A stretch of DNA of 19,755 nt from Bacteroidota bacterium (GCA_030695265.1 JAUYTA010000187.1:1-19755); one strand, 5' to 3'. Shown: positions 7,581 through 16,039, numbered from the stretch's first letter. Notes: generated from the letters alone by a model not told the origin. Numbers and translations: made by a program.

Positions 7581-7853
7581 TTAATCGAACAGGTCTGATA
7601 ACCAGTTCTTTTGTTTGTGCGGTTTGTAATACCCACCTTGGCTGTGACGATGATCATCATAGTCGTTGTTGTGATTGTTGAATGGTTGATTTGAGCCATA
7701 AAACCGGTTTTGGCCTTCAGGAGTTGATCGTTCAATGATCTTGTCGAGTTCTCCGCGATCGAGCCAAATTCCTCGACATTTGGGGCAATAATCAATTTCG
7801 ATGCACTGTTTGTCTGTTATGACCAGGGCTACATGGCAAATTGGACAGTTCAT
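7581..7853 (-). CDS. zf-TFIIB domain protein
   Basis: A 90-residue protein with the zf-TFIIB (PF13453) signature: C3-x2-C6, C23-x2-C26, then GIWLDRGEL (28-36). The tail is rich in N, H, D, G and Q (about 48-80) and looks disordered. Such proteins are common single zinc ribbons of unknown role. The start is 1 bp after the TerC stop, so it is surely co-transcribed and probably translationally coupled with the exporter, hinting at a metal-related job. The histidine-rich tail could bind metal, but this is inference. Confidence 0.85.
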   Translation of the reverse strand: MNCPICHVALVITDKQCIEIDYCPKCRGIWLDRGELDKIIERSTPEGQNRFYGSNQPFNNHNNDYDDHRHSQGGYYKPHKQKNWLSDLFD

Positions 7854-7854
7854 G

Positions 7855-8796
7855 TTAAGATGTTTTAATTAATTGTAATGTTTTTTCTTTTTGAGGAAAT
7901 AGTATTGAAAGCAAAATTGATACAAATAGTATCCCAAGAATAGTTAAAAGGGAATACAGAATTGGAGTCTTGTAAATACCGGCAATCACCATTTTTGCTC
8001 CTACAAAAACCAAAATGGCAGATAAACCATATTTGAGGTAGTGAAAATATTTGGTTATTCCGGCAAGGGCAAAGTATAGGGCTCGCAGACCTAAAATGGC
8101 AAAAACATTGGAGGTGAAAATGATAAATGTATCGTTCGAAATGGCCAAAATCGCGGGTATCGAATCGACAGCAAATATCAAGTCGGTAAATTCGACGATG
8201 AGCAATACTACAAACAGGGGAGTGGCCACAATTTTTGAATTTAGTTTGACGAAAAATTTATCTCCGTGCATTTGTTCGGTAACCGGGAAGAATTTTTTGA
8301 ACAACCTGACCAATGGATTTTTGTCCGGTGCAATTTCTCCTTCCTTTTGAATCAGCATTTTTATTCCGGTTAAAATCAGGAAAGCCCCGAAAATGTATAT
8401 AATCCAATGAAATTTTGTGATAAGCGCAACACCGGCAAAAATGAAGGCCGCACGCATAATTAATGCTCCCAATATGCCCCAGAACAGAACTTTATGCTGA
8501 TAAACGGGATTCACATTGAAGTATGAAAACAGCATAATAAAGACAAACAAATTATCAACACTTAGCGATTTCTCAATCAAATATCCTGCAAGGAATTCAA
8601 GGGCTTTTTCTTTTCCCATGAAAACATAGAGTCCATAATTGAAAATTAGTGCGAGTGATATCCAGAGTGCGCTCCAAATAAGCGCTTCCTTAATTTTTAC
8701 TTCGTGCGATTTACGGTGAAATATACCCAAATCGATGGCCAATAATAATATTACAAAAGCAATAAACCCGGCCCAAACATATCCATCAATAACCAT
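7855..8796 (-). CDS. TerC/Alx-family membrane transporter
   Basis: A 313-residue membrane protein of the TerC family (Alx/MeeY type), with about nine hydrophobic helices. Conserved acidic residues in the membrane are D22 (LLAIDLG), D81 (SLSVDNLFVF), and E202, D205 and D211 in VEFTDLIFAVDSIPAI. These are the family's metal-site residues. Relatives such as E. coli Alx (MeeY is the other main type) export Mn2+ or load it onto secreted enzymes. Length and segments fit the complete protein. A zf-TFIIB gene follows after 1 bp. I looked for a yybP-ykoY manganese riboswitch in the 87-bp gap upstream and saw none; the gap is too short for one. Confidence 0.9.
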   Translation of the reverse strand: MVIDGYVWAGFIAFVILLLAIDLGIFHRKSHEVKIKEALIWSALWISLALIFNYGLYVFMGKEKALEFLAGYLIEKSLSVDNLFVFIMLFSYFNVNPVYQHKVLFWGILGALIMRAAFIFAGVALITKFHWIIYIFGAFLILTGIKMLIQKEGEIAPDKNPLVRLFKKFFPVTEQMHGDKFFVKLNSKIVATPLFVVLLIVEFTDLIFAVDSIPAILAISNDTFIIFTSNVFAILGLRALYFALAGITKYFHYLKYGLSAILVFVGAKMVIAGIYKTPILYSLLTILGILFVSILLSILFPQKEKTLQLIKTS

Positions 8797-8883
8797 AATC
8801 CAACTTTTTAAGTATCTAATTAATTTGTGAGAAACTTCCTGTTAACTGAGCATAAATCTCAAATTCAGAGTTCAATAATCTCT

Positions 8884-9234
8884 TTAGGATGCTGATCCCC
8901 TCCATAATTTGTCCAAAAATTCGGTTATGAATTTTAAAATACCCTGTACCCCGTTTTGGTTGATGTAATCAAATAGTTTTAATAATAGTGGCAACAAAAT
9001 CAGGATCAGTGCTATAATAATTACCAACAGTATAATGACAGCAGTTATTAAAAATAATTTCAGTTTTTTATTATTCTGTATTTTTTCAAGAATAAATCTG
9101 ATTTTATCATTGCTGTCGTACCCGCGATTGGTATTTCCAGAGTATATTGAGCCCCTGTATTCATCCTGAAAGCTGCGATTTTTGTAATTGTCTGAATTTC
9201 TGCGGTTATAATTAATAAAGTCGTCGAATTTCAT
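8884..9234 (-). CDS. Small membrane protein of unknown function
   Basis: A 116-residue protein from ATG 9234. The first 45 residues are polar, rich in N, S, R and Y. They are followed by one strong membrane helix (about 59-83: FLITAVIILLVIIIALIL then ILLPLLLKLF), then a short amphipathic tail (about 86-116). No family is recognised. It may be tail-anchored or sit with its polar N-terminus in the cytoplasm. It lies 87 bp upstream of terC on the same strand with no clear terminator between them, so read-through into terC is possible. Confidence 0.65.
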   Translation of the reverse strand: MKFDDFINYNRRNSDNYKNRSFQDEYRGSIYSGNTNRGYDSNDKIRFILEKIQNNKKLKLFLITAVIILLVIIIALILILLPLLLKLFDYINQNGVQGILKFITEFLDKLWRGSAS

Positions 9235-9447
9235 AATGTAAATGGTTGATGATTATAATTTATTGCTTTGCTTGATGTTGATTTTCCGGTTTAAACAGAA
9301 CTGTTTTTGTTTAGAAAATCATACTGTAAGATCTGTGGAGTTTCAAGACTGGTATAGTACTGCCACGTATGAAGAGCAACGCCATTCAATAAATATATAG
9401 CCCGATGCATATCAAGGCTAGCTGTTTATTTCGTATGATTCAAGGTT
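9235..9447. other. Intergenic gap between two uncertain small ORFs
   Basis: A 213-bp AT-rich gap. No ORF with recognisable content, hairpin terminator, repeat array or full TAnnTTTG match was found. It should hold the promoter of the small membrane protein gene, but I cannot place it. Confidence 0.5.
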
Positions 9448-9762
9448 TTAAGTCCTGAAGAAGGACTTTTGCGGCGGGTGCCAGTTTGAAAAGGAAAATA
9501 TATGTCCAAGAAACGGATTGTTTGGATTAGGCAAGCAATAAAGTCGTTCGGCTATCCAAAATGTTTCATAAGTTTGACTCATGTGGTCATCGTCAAAAGC
9601 ATCAGAATCTAAACTTACAAAATTGTCAGTACAATTCATCTTTTCAGAAAGTTCTACACTATAGGCTGGAAAATCGCATTCAGAATATACTTCAGGCTCA
9701 GGGCAAAAAAGTACTGTCATCAGAAATAGAAGCCGGAATAATATATTTTTTGTCTCTTTCAT
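9448..9762 (-). CDS. Possible secreted protein (uncertain)
   Basis: A 104-residue ORF from ATG 9762 (a TTG at 9771 would add three residues). The N-terminus (MKETKNILFRLLFLMTVLF) looks like a signal peptide, with a plausible cleavage near VYS-EC. The rest is acidic with four cysteines and matches no family I know. A competing ORF runs on the opposite strand over the same bases and has no signal or domain. It could be a species-specific secreted peptide or chance. It is isolated, with 213 bp downstream and folE 85 bp upstream on the same strand. Confidence 0.4.
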   Translation of the reverse strand: MKETKNILFRLLFLMTVLFCPEPEVYSECDFPAYSVELSEKMNCTDNFVSLDSDAFDDDHMSQTYETFWIAERLYCLPNPNNPFLGHIFSFSNWHPPQKSFFRT

Positions 9763-9847
9763 TCGCGTCAAAAGTAAAAATATGCTGAGAATAAAAAAAA
9801 TCAGAGTGTTAAGTTTAGTTAATACCTATATTAAATTTCATGCAATT

Positions 9848-10462
9848 TTAGTTTCTGATCAACCGGATAAATTCTTCCCTCGTAGCAACCCGTTCGAAAG
9901 CGCCGGTAAAGTCGGAAGTGGTTGTGGTTGAATTTTGTTTCTGAACACCCCGCATTTGCATGCATAAATGTTGTGCTTCAATAACAACGGCTACACCCAG
10001 CGGATTTAGCGTATTCTGAATGCATTCTTTTATTTGGGTGGTCAGTCGTTCCTGAACCTGCAACCGGCGGGCATACGCATCAACCACGCGGGCAATTTTG
10101 CTGAGCCCGGTTATGTAACCATTGGGAATGTATCCGATATGCGCCTTGCCAATAAAAGGCAACATATGATGTTCGCACATCGAATAAATTTCAATGTCTT
10201 TAACAATTACCATCTGGCGGTAATCTTCTTTAAACATGGCCGATCTCAAAATTTCCTCCGGATCCTGTTCGTAGCCCTGAAGCAGGAATTGCATGGATTT
10301 GGCAACGCGCGAGGGTGTCCGCTGTAAGCCTTCCCGGTCTGCGTTTTCACCCAGTAGTTCGAGGATATTCCTGTAATGTTCGCTTAATTTTTCAGTTGTC
10401 TCCGGATCATATTTTTCAACCTTCCGGTAGCTACCGTCTTTTCCGTTCAGTGTAAATTCCAT
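9848..10462 (-). CDS. folE: GTP cyclohydrolase I
   Basis: A 204-residue enzyme that opens and rearranges GTP to 7,8-dihydroneopterin triphosphate, the first step toward folate and other pterins. Zinc ligands C96 and H99 lie in SMCEHHMLP (94-102), and C167 in [11 protein letters not shown] (162-172). H98 and H165 match the catalytic histidines of the E. coli enzyme. RTPSRVAKS (48-56) and [21 protein letters not shown] (120-140) are also typical. The N-terminal 30 residues are variable, as usual. The gene stands alone with its own candidate promoter. GTP cyclohydrolase I acts as a decamer in the cytoplasm. Confidence 0.97.
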   Translation of the reverse strand: MEFTLNGKDGSYRKVEKYDPETTEKLSEHYRNILELLGENADREGLQRTPSRVAKSMQFLLQGYEQDPEEILRSAMFKEDYRQMVIVKDIEIYSMCEHHMLPFIGKAHIGYIPNGYITGLSKIARVVDAYARRLQVQERLTTQIKECIQNTLNPLGVAVVIEAQHLCMQMRGVQKQNSTTTTSDFTGAFERVATREEFIRLIRN

Positions 10463-10735
10463 TTTAAAATCCTTTCTGTAAATAAAATGTCCAGCTCACG
10501 CAACCACAAAGGTAACATGTTCAGTCTTACATGTAGTCTTCAAAAATTATTTTATGAATATCCTTAGATTTACCTCCTGTCATTAAAAGTCATTCAGCAA
10601 CTTATAATGAATTGATTAAAATTGTAAATAAAAGTTAATTTTTCAATGTTCTAAATACAATAATATACCAAATATGAAGTTTGTAAATATGAAAACAATG
10701 TCGCAGAAACTGACCCACCTTAATGGAAAGTGCTT
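10463..10735. other. Divergent promoter gap between folE and hldD
   Basis: This 273-bp AT-rich gap separates folE (minus) from hldD (plus). It holds the folE -7 candidate at 10507-10514. No full TAnnTTTG match for hldD was found; an off-consensus GAAGTTTG near 10675 is the closest. I see no hairpin, repeat array or ORF. Confidence 0.5.
10507..10514 (-). promoter_or_regulatory. Candidate -7 element for folE
   Basis: On the minus strand this reads TACCTTTG, a full TAnnTTTG match 44 bp upstream of the folE ATG. A CAAA (TTTG on the minus strand) at 10541-10544 is a possible -33 box, but its 26-nt spacing is longer than usual. Confidence 0.4.
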
Positions 10736-11701
10736 ATGATTGTAGTTACCGGAGCAGCTGGTTTTATAGGAAGTTATGTTGTAGGGAAGCTCAACAGGGA
10801 AGGTTATAAAGACATTGTTATGGTCGATAAATACGACGATCCACTGAAGATATCCAATTATCAGTCAAAGACATACACCGAAATGGTTGACCGTGATCAG
10901 TTTTTTGACTGGTTAGCTATTCACGAAAAATTCGTTCAGATTATTATCCATCTGGGAGCTCGAACCGACACCATTGGTCAGGAACCTCAAATTTACCAGC
11001 AACTTAATCTCGAATATTCCCAAAAGATTTGGAACGCCTGCATTCAATATGGTTTGCCCTTGGTATATGCTTCTTCAGCATCAACTTATGGTGACGGACA
11101 ACTGGGTTTCAACGACGATCATGCGCTTATTCCTGAATTGCAGCCACTTAACTTATACGCACAATCGAAACATGATTTTGATTGCTGGGTACTACAGCAG
11201 AAAAAACAGCCTTTCTTTTGGTCGGGGTTGAAGTTTTTCAATGTATTTGGCCCGAATGAATACCACAAAGACCGAATGGCATCTGTCATATTTCAGGCGT
11301 ACAATACCATTTCAGAAACAGGCAGAATGGATCTGTTCCGTTCGCATCATACTGATTTTAAAGATGGAGAACAAGCGCGGGATTTTATTTATGTGGAAGA
11401 TGTGGCCAAAGTGATCCTGTTTTTCATGCACCAGCGGAAAAAATCAGGAATTTATAATGTGGGTACAGGTGAAGCACGTACTTACCTGAGCCTGACAGAA
11501 GCTGTTTTTAAGTCGATGAAGCAGGACGAAAAGATTGGTTTTGTTGATACTCCGGAAGATTTACGGGGCAAATATCAGTATTATACCTGCGCAAACATTC
11601 AGAAGCTGAAAAGCATCGGTTACAACGAACCATTTTTCAGCCTTGAAGAAGGCATTGACGATTATGTGCGAAATTATCTGAAAACAGGGACTTGTTATTA
11701 G
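10736..11701 (+). CDS. hldD: ADP-L-glycero-D-manno-heptose 6-epimerase
   Basis: A 321-residue short-chain dehydrogenase-type epimerase that inverts C6 of ADP-heptose for the lipopolysaccharide core. I take ATG 10736 as start, which gives MIVVTGAAGFIGS, the normal N-terminus with the NADP-binding TGAAGFIG (5-12); a GTG two codons earlier is also open. The catalytic Y141-x3-K145 is in YAQSK. FFNVFGPNEYHKDRMASV (167-184) is the HldD signature, with K178 matching the substrate-site lysine of the E. coli enzyme. Length is close to the usual 310. No other heptose gene lies next to it here. Confidence 0.93.
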   Translation: MIVVTGAAGFIGSYVVGKLNREGYKDIVMVDKYDDPLKISNYQSKTYTEMVDRDQFFDWLAIHEKFVQIIIHLGARTDTIGQEPQIYQQLNLEYSQKIWNACIQYGLPLVYASSASTYGDGQLGFNDDHALIPELQPLNLYAQSKHDFDCWVLQQKKQPFFWSGLKFFNVFGPNEYHKDRMASVIFQAYNTISETGRMDLFRSHHTDFKDGEQARDFIYVEDVAKVILFFMHQRKKSGIYNVGTGEARTYLSLTEAVFKSMKQDEKIGFVDTPEDLRGKYQYYTCANIQKLKSIGYNEPFFSLEEGIDDYVRNYLKTGTCY

Positions 11702-11724
11702 TCATTGAATATCATTGGTTTTAC

Positions 11725-11821
11725 GTCATTAATTGTCATTGTTGGTCATTTCCTTCGTGTCATTAATTGTATTTGACATCGGGATATTGTGAATTGAATG
11801 TCTAAATGACAATTGAATGAC
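11725..11821. repeat. Decamer repeat cluster (GTCATT units) with inverted copy
   Basis: Four 10-bp units begin with GTCATT at 11725, 11735, 11745 and 11759. The 12-mer GTCATTAATTGT is exact at 11725-11736 and 11759-11770. An imperfect inverted copy, ACAATTGAATGAC, lies at 11809-11821 and can pair with the second copy. It fills the gap between convergent hldD and yaaA, where no standard terminator is seen, so the fold may end transcription from either side. Confidence 0.6.
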
Positions 11822-11868
11822 CACAAATGACTACTGACATATTCGCAATTCACTACCCGAAACTCCTT

Positions 11869-12633
11869 CTACCTCGTAAAGACCCAATTATCCTCCTTCG
11901 AAAGTTGATTGTTGTAGTAATAACCTTCCAGATCAAAAGCTTTCATTTCCTCCGGATCGGAGATGTTGTTCTGAATGACAAAACGGCTCATCAATCCGCG
12001 GGCTCTTTTGGCAAAGAATGAAACCATCTGATATTTACCGTCTTTATTCTCTTTAAATGCCGGAGTAATGATACGGGCTTTTAGCTTTTTCGTGTCAATT
12101 GCGCTGAAATACTCGTTTGAGGCCAGGTTTACCAAGACTGACTGTTTGTTTTGAGCCAGTTCCAAATTCAGTTTGGCGGTAATCTTTGTTTTCCAGAACT
12201 CATAAAGGTTTTTCTTTCGGGCAACAGAAATATTTGTTCCCATTTCCAAACGATAGGGCTGAATCAGGTCCAGCGGCTTCAGTAGTCCGTAAACTCCCGA
12301 AAGTATTCTCAGTTTTTGCTGAGCAATTTCAAATTCCTCAGCCGAAAATGTTTCTGCTTTCATTCCCTGGTAAACGTCGCCATTGAACATCAACACTGCC
12401 TGCCACGAATTTTCCGGAGTAAAAGGCAATGTCCATTCCTGAAAACGCTGAAAGTTTAATTCAGCAAGTTTGGGAGAAATACCCATCAATTCAGCCAATT
12501 GTGCCGGTTTTTTCTTTTTCAATACTGAAACTATTTTTTCTGCATCAGGCAAAAAATCAGCTGCTGTGTATTTTTCAAGCTGAATAGGTGAGTGATCGTA
12601 AAGGGATTTGGCCGGTGAAATAACGATGATCAT
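11869..12633 (-). CDS. yaaA: Peroxide stress protein YaaA (DUF328/UPF0246)
   Basis: A 254-residue member of the YaaA family: MIIVISPAKSL at the start, RILSGVYGLLKPLDLIQPYRLEMGT (about 109-133), a VNLASNEYFSAI block, and FFAKRARGLMSRFVI (about 207-221). Length fits the family. E. coli YaaA lowers free iron and limits DNA damage under hydrogen peroxide and is controlled by OxyR; the fold binds DNA. No OxyR-like site can be called here. It is a single gene, convergent with hldD and upstream of the korB terminator on the same strand. Confidence 0.92.
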   Translation of the reverse strand: MIIVISPAKSLYDHSPIQLEKYTAADFLPDAEKIVSVLKKKKPAQLAELMGISPKLAELNFQRFQEWTLPFTPENSWQAVLMFNGDVYQGMKAETFSAEEFEIAQQKLRILSGVYGLLKPLDLIQPYRLEMGTNISVARKKNLYEFWKTKITAKLNLELAQNKQSVLVNLASNEYFSAIDTKKLKARIITPAFKENKDGKYQMVSFFAKRARGLMSRFVIQNNISDPEEMKAFDLEGYYYNNQLSKEDNWVFTR

Positions 12634-12714
12634 GACAGGGTTTTTAAATTAAGTTCAGGAATGAAACAAAGAAAAGGAATCAAAGTTGAGCCTGATATGA
12701 AAAGAATAATTAAA

Positions 12715-12744
12715 AAGGCCGGACGGGATATCCCATTCGGCCTT
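12715..12744 (-). terminator. Rho-independent terminator after korB
   Basis: AAGGCCG (12715-12721) pairs with CGGCCTT (12738-12744). A nested palindrome GGGATATCCC (12725-12734) sits in the loop. On the minus strand the stem is followed by a T run, 30 bp past the korB stop. Confidence 0.8.
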
Positions 12745-12773
12745 CAGAAATATTTTGCTTCAGATTAGATGCT

Positions 12774-13838
12774 TTACTGAAAGCATTTGTTGTCAAAAAA
12801 CTTTACCGGTTCGCTGCAGTTTTCGCCTTCAACGGTCCAGGTATTTCCTGACTGAAGGAGTTCGTCCATGCAGGTTATTTTTCTTTTTTGCTGAACGGCC
12901 TCGATCTGTTTATTCATTTCCTGATCGTAAACCGGCGCTTCAACACTGCGGATGACACCCATCGCAACCGGAAATTCAGGAAGCGTCATGTTGATCAGTG
13001 CAACCTGCAATCCCAGGTTGTCTTCCGATGGTTCGTGAACCAGAATGTCCTCGCGGGTTATACCGTTTTCGCCGATTTTTACCACTTTCAGTTTTCCTTT
13101 TTCCAGAATCAGACCTTTGTCGTTCTGTTCACCGAAAATCATCGGCTGACCTTTCTTCAGGAACAATTGCCGTTCGGTCCGGTATTTAGGATCAGAAATA
13201 TATTCATGAATTCCGTCATTGAAAATCACACAGTTTTGCAATACTTCAACGATTGAAGTGCCCTGATGAAGCGCTGCATCAACCAATACCTCCTGCGTAT
13301 GTTTCATGTTGTTGTCGAGTGCACGGGCAAAGAAAGTACCGCGTGATCCCAACACCAATTGCCCGGGAGCAAACGAATCTTCGATGGTTCCGAAAGGAGA
13401 GGTTTTGGTAATCTTGCCCCGGTCGGAGGTTGGCGAATACTGGCCTTTCGTCAAGCCGTATATTTTGTTGTTGAAAAGTACCAGGTTCAGGTTAATGTTT
13501 CGCCTTACCAGGTGGATAAAATGGTTTCCTCCAATTGCCAGTGAATCGCCGTCGCCGGTCATTACCCAAACTGTTAAATCAGGGTTTGCCGATTTTACGC
13601 CTGAAGCAATGGCTGCTGCCCGGCCGTGAATGGTATGAAAACCATACGTGCTCATGTAATATGGAAACCTTGAAGAACAGCCAATTCCGGAGATAATGGC
13701 AAAATCTTTGTGATCGATGTCCATATCGGCCATTGTTTTTTGAACCGCGTTCATAATGGCAAAGTCGCCGCAACCAGGGCACCAGCGAACTTCGGCAGCG
13801 CTTTTGAAATCTTTGGCAGTATAATTAAATTTTGTCAT
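12774..13838 (-). CDS. korB: 2-oxoacid:ferredoxin oxidoreductase, beta subunit
   Basis: The 354-residue TPP-binding beta subunit of a 2-oxoacid:ferredoxin oxidoreductase, most likely 2-oxoglutarate (KorB). Four cysteines placed as in the family (C20 and C23 in WCPGCGD, C54, C203) should hold a 4Fe-4S cluster. The TPP site shows GDGDSLAIGGNH (95-106) and NNKIYGLTKGQYSPT (123-137). The complex turns 2-oxoacid plus CoA into acyl-CoA, CO2 and reduced ferredoxin, and can run in reverse. korA ends 2 bp upstream, so the genes form a tight operon that stops at the terminator at 12715-12744. No separate KorC or ferredoxin gene is present, as is common for the two-subunit type. Confidence 0.95.
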   Translation of the reverse strand: MTKFNYTAKDFKSAAEVRWCPGCGDFAIMNAVQKTMADMDIDHKDFAIISGIGCSSRFPYYMSTYGFHTIHGRAAAIASGVKSANPDLTVWVMTGDGDSLAIGGNHFIHLVRRNINLNLVLFNNKIYGLTKGQYSPTSDRGKITKTSPFGTIEDSFAPGQLVLGSRGTFFARALDNNMKHTQEVLVDAALHQGTSIVEVLQNCVIFNDGIHEYISDPKYRTERQLFLKKGQPMIFGEQNDKGLILEKGKLKVVKIGENGITREDILVHEPSEDNLGLQVALINMTLPEFPVAMGVIRSVEAPVYDQEMNKQIEAVQQKRKITCMDELLQSGNTWTVEGENCSEPVKFFDNKCFQ

Positions 13839-13840
13839 GT

Positions 13841-15682
13841 TTAAGCCTCCAGTAATTTTTCAAAGTTATCAACTAATTCATGCACAGAGAAAGGCAATCC
13901 TTTCATCTTGTTTACCTGGTGATAGGTGAATTGCGGTAATTTATCGCGCAGGTAACTGGCAAATTGTCCAAGGTTCAACTCGCAAACAACTATCTTTTTA
14001 AACTTGCTGAAAACTTCACCTGAATTTTTTGGTAGCGGTTTAATGTAGTTAAAATGTGCAAGGCTAACTTTTTTTCCGGCTTTATGCATGGCCTCTACCG
14101 AACTTATCATGTGTCCGTATGTTCCGCCCCAGCCAACTACCAGTAAATCACCTTCAGGTTCACCTTCAACTACAAGATCAGGAATCATCGTAACTACTTT
14201 TTCCACTTTGGCAGCCCTTATTTCGCTGTTTAACTGGTGAGTATCCGGATCGTGGCTTACAGCACCGGCTACATTTTTCTCCAATCCACCTATACGGTGC
14301 TCGAAGCCTTCCATTCCGGGGATGGCCCAATCTCTTGCAAGCGTTTCCGGATCGCGGTTATATGGTCGAAATGATTCTGGATTCTTTGCTTTTCGCGGAG
14401 TGATTGACGGAAGTTCGTCCATTGAAGGAACTCTCCATGGTTCGCTGCCGTTGCCTAAAAAACCATCGGTTAAAAGTACTACCGGCACCATGCGTTCAAG
14501 GGCTATTTTAGCTGAAAGAAAAGCGTAGTAAAAACAGTCGGAAGGCGTACTGGCAGCCAATACAACCACCGGACTTTCGCCGTTTCGTCCGTATAAGGTT
14601 TGCAATAAGTCAGATTGTTCGGTTTTGGTTGGTAAACCGGTTGATGGTCCGCCACGTTGAACATTGACAACGACAATTGGCAATTCGGCCATTACTGATA
14701 ATCCCAGCGCTTCTGATTTCAGTGCAAAACCCGGTCCTGAAGTGGAAGTAACAGCCAGGTCGCCGGCAAAGGCAGCTCCAATGGTGGTACAAATCCCTGC
14801 GATCTCATCCTCAGCCTGAAATGATTTTACGCCGAGGTCTTTTCGTTCGGCCAAAGCCTGTAAAATATCGGTGGCCGGAGTAATAGGGTAGGAGCCAATA
14901 AAAAGGTCAAGCCCGGCTTTTTCGGCAGCGGCAATAAATCCCCATGCTGTCGCATTGTTCCCGTTAATATTGCGGTAAGTACCTTTTTCGATTGGGGCGG
15001 GATGCACAATATATTGTGGCGTCATGTGCTGAAGGTTCATCCCGTAGTTGTATCCGGCATGAAGAACGATCAGGTTTGCTTCAGCAATCAATGGACTTTT
15101 CTTTCCGAATTTAGATTGAATAAACTTTTCGATGTAATCCAGCGGACGATCGAACATCCAGCAGATTAAACCCAGGGCAAACATGTTTTTACAACGTAAA
15201 ATACTCTTGTTGTCGAGTTCCAGTTCCTTCAGACTTTCTTTGGTCATGCTGGTGATCGGAACCGGAATCAACGAATAATCGTTGAGTTTTAACTCAGTAA
15301 ACGGATCGTCGGTTTTAAACTGAGCTTTTTCCAGATTCTTTCCGCTGAAGGAATCAACGTCAAAAATAATTGATGCGGCCGGGTTTAAAAATAAGGCATT
15401 TGCCTTCAGGGCTGCCGGATTCATTGCAACAAGTACATGGGCCAGATCACCCGGGGTTGTTACTTTTTTTGTACCCAATTGCACCTGAAATCCTGAAACT
15501 CCTCCCACTGTTCCCTGCGGAGCCCTGATTTCAGATGGATAATCAGGGAAAGTCGAAATGTCGTTTCCCAGTAGCGCAGAAGTGTCCGAAAACAAGGTGC
15601 CTGTCAACTGCATTCCATCGCCCGAATCACCTGAAAACCGAATGGCTACTTCTTCGAGTTCTATTACTTTTGTGTTTTTCAT
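13841..15682 (-). CDS. korA: 2-oxoacid:ferredoxin oxidoreductase, fused gamma-alpha subunit
   Basis: A 613-residue fused subunit. The gamma domain (about 1-200) starts with VAIRFSGDSGDGMQLTG (12-28) and PSEIRAPQGTVGG (49-61). The alpha domain (about 240-613) has GSYPITPATDIL (263-274), the EDEIAG block (291-296) and QRGGPSTGLPTKTEQSDLL (342-360), which marks KorA-type enzymes. Length is normal for the fused form. It partners KorB, translated 2 bp later. The upstream gap is long (357 bp to the divergent carbonic anhydrase), with a possible promoter at 15806-15813. The 2-oxoglutarate assignment is likely; a different 2-oxoacid is possible. Confidence 0.95.
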   Translation of the reverse strand: MKNTKVIELEEVAIRFSGDSGDGMQLTGTLFSDTSALLGNDISTFPDYPSEIRAPQGTVGGVSGFQVQLGTKKVTTPGDLAHVLVAMNPAALKANALFLNPAASIIFDVDSFSGKNLEKAQFKTDDPFTELKLNDYSLIPVPITSMTKESLKELELDNKSILRCKNMFALGLICWMFDRPLDYIEKFIQSKFGKKSPLIAEANLIVLHAGYNYGMNLQHMTPQYIVHPAPIEKGTYRNINGNNATAWGFIAAAEKAGLDLFIGSYPITPATDILQALAERKDLGVKSFQAEDEIAGICTTIGAAFAGDLAVTSTSGPGFALKSEALGLSVMAELPIVVVNVQRGGPSTGLPTKTEQSDLLQTLYGRNGESPVVVLAASTPSDCFYYAFLSAKIALERMVPVVLLTDGFLGNGSEPWRVPSMDELPSITPRKAKNPESFRPYNRDPETLARDWAIPGMEGFEHRIGGLEKNVAGAVSHDPDTHQLNSEIRAAKVEKVVTMIPDLVVEGEPEGDLLVVGWGGTYGHMISSVEAMHKAGKKVSLAHFNYIKPLPKNSGEVFSKFKKIVVCELNLGQFASYLRDKLPQFTYHQVNKMKGLPFSVHELVDNFEKLLEA

Positions 15683-15805
15683 TCGAATATATTTTGTTTT
15701 AATATCGGTCAGTTTTCTCTTTGTTTTTTAATTTTTGGGATGTCACAAGAAATAAATTATAAACCTCAATCCATTATTTTACGCCTTGTTTTTTTTTAGA
15801 AGGTT

Positions 15806-15813
15806 CAAAAATA
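15806..15813 (-). promoter_or_regulatory. Candidate -7 element for korAB
   Basis: On the minus strand this reads TATTTTTG, a full TAnnTTTG match 123 bp upstream of the korA ATG. The leader would be over 100 nt. No convincing -33 box lies at the right distance, and such a pattern is not rare in AT-rich DNA. Confidence 0.25.
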
Positions 15814-15949
15814 ACCATTATTTTACACGGCTGACCAGATATAGCCAAATATTTATAACCACTTTAACACATATATAGATTTGTGAATTTTATTATGTCT
15901 TTTCTGAAAGTAAATCAAATGACATCAGGAACAATTGCTTTTTTGCTTT

Positions 15950-15981
15950 TTAATCTGTGTTAATCCTAATAATCCGTGGTT
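15950..15981. repeat. Decamer-type intergenic repeat, copy A
   Basis: A 32-bp element made of three 10-bp-like units, the last being ATCCGTGGTT. It matches copy B (16695-16726) at 27 of 32 positions. The two copies sit on either side of the carbonic anhydrase gene in the same orientation. Confidence 0.75.
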
Positions 15982-16004
15982 AAAATTTCTTTTAACTTGT
16001 TTCT

Positions 16005-16012
16005 TATCTTTG
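16005..16012 (+). promoter_or_regulatory. Candidate -7 element for the gamma-carbonic anhydrase
   Basis: TATCTTTG is a full TAnnTTTG match 27 bp upstream of the ATG. A TTAAA (15980-15984) about 20 bp upstream could act as a weak -33 box and overlaps the edge of repeat copy A. Confidence 0.45.
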
Positions 16013-16039
16013 TCGTTCAAATTTTAATTGATTCAGAAA

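Larger units (their letters stand above)
15683..16039. other. Divergent intergenic region korA / gamma-carbonic anhydrase
   Basis: 357 bp without a gene. It contains a candidate korA -7 box (15806-15813, minus), a decamer-type repeat (15950-15981) and a strong -7 candidate for the carbonic anhydrase (16005-16012, plus). The rest is AT-rich with T runs; I see no RNA fold or ORF. Confidence 0.7.

Noticed and set aside
8797..8883. Possible yybP-ykoY manganese riboswitch or terminator upstream of terC; AATTTGTGAGA (8822-8832) partly pairs with TCTCAAATT (8857-8865).
   Set aside because: The gap is too short for the riboswitch and lacks its conserved core. The inverted repeat has a bulge and a long loop with no T run.
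9561..9788. 75-codon plus-strand ORF opposite the putative secreted protein.
   Set aside because: It has no signal peptide, domain or typical start context; the minus-strand frame is the better candidate.
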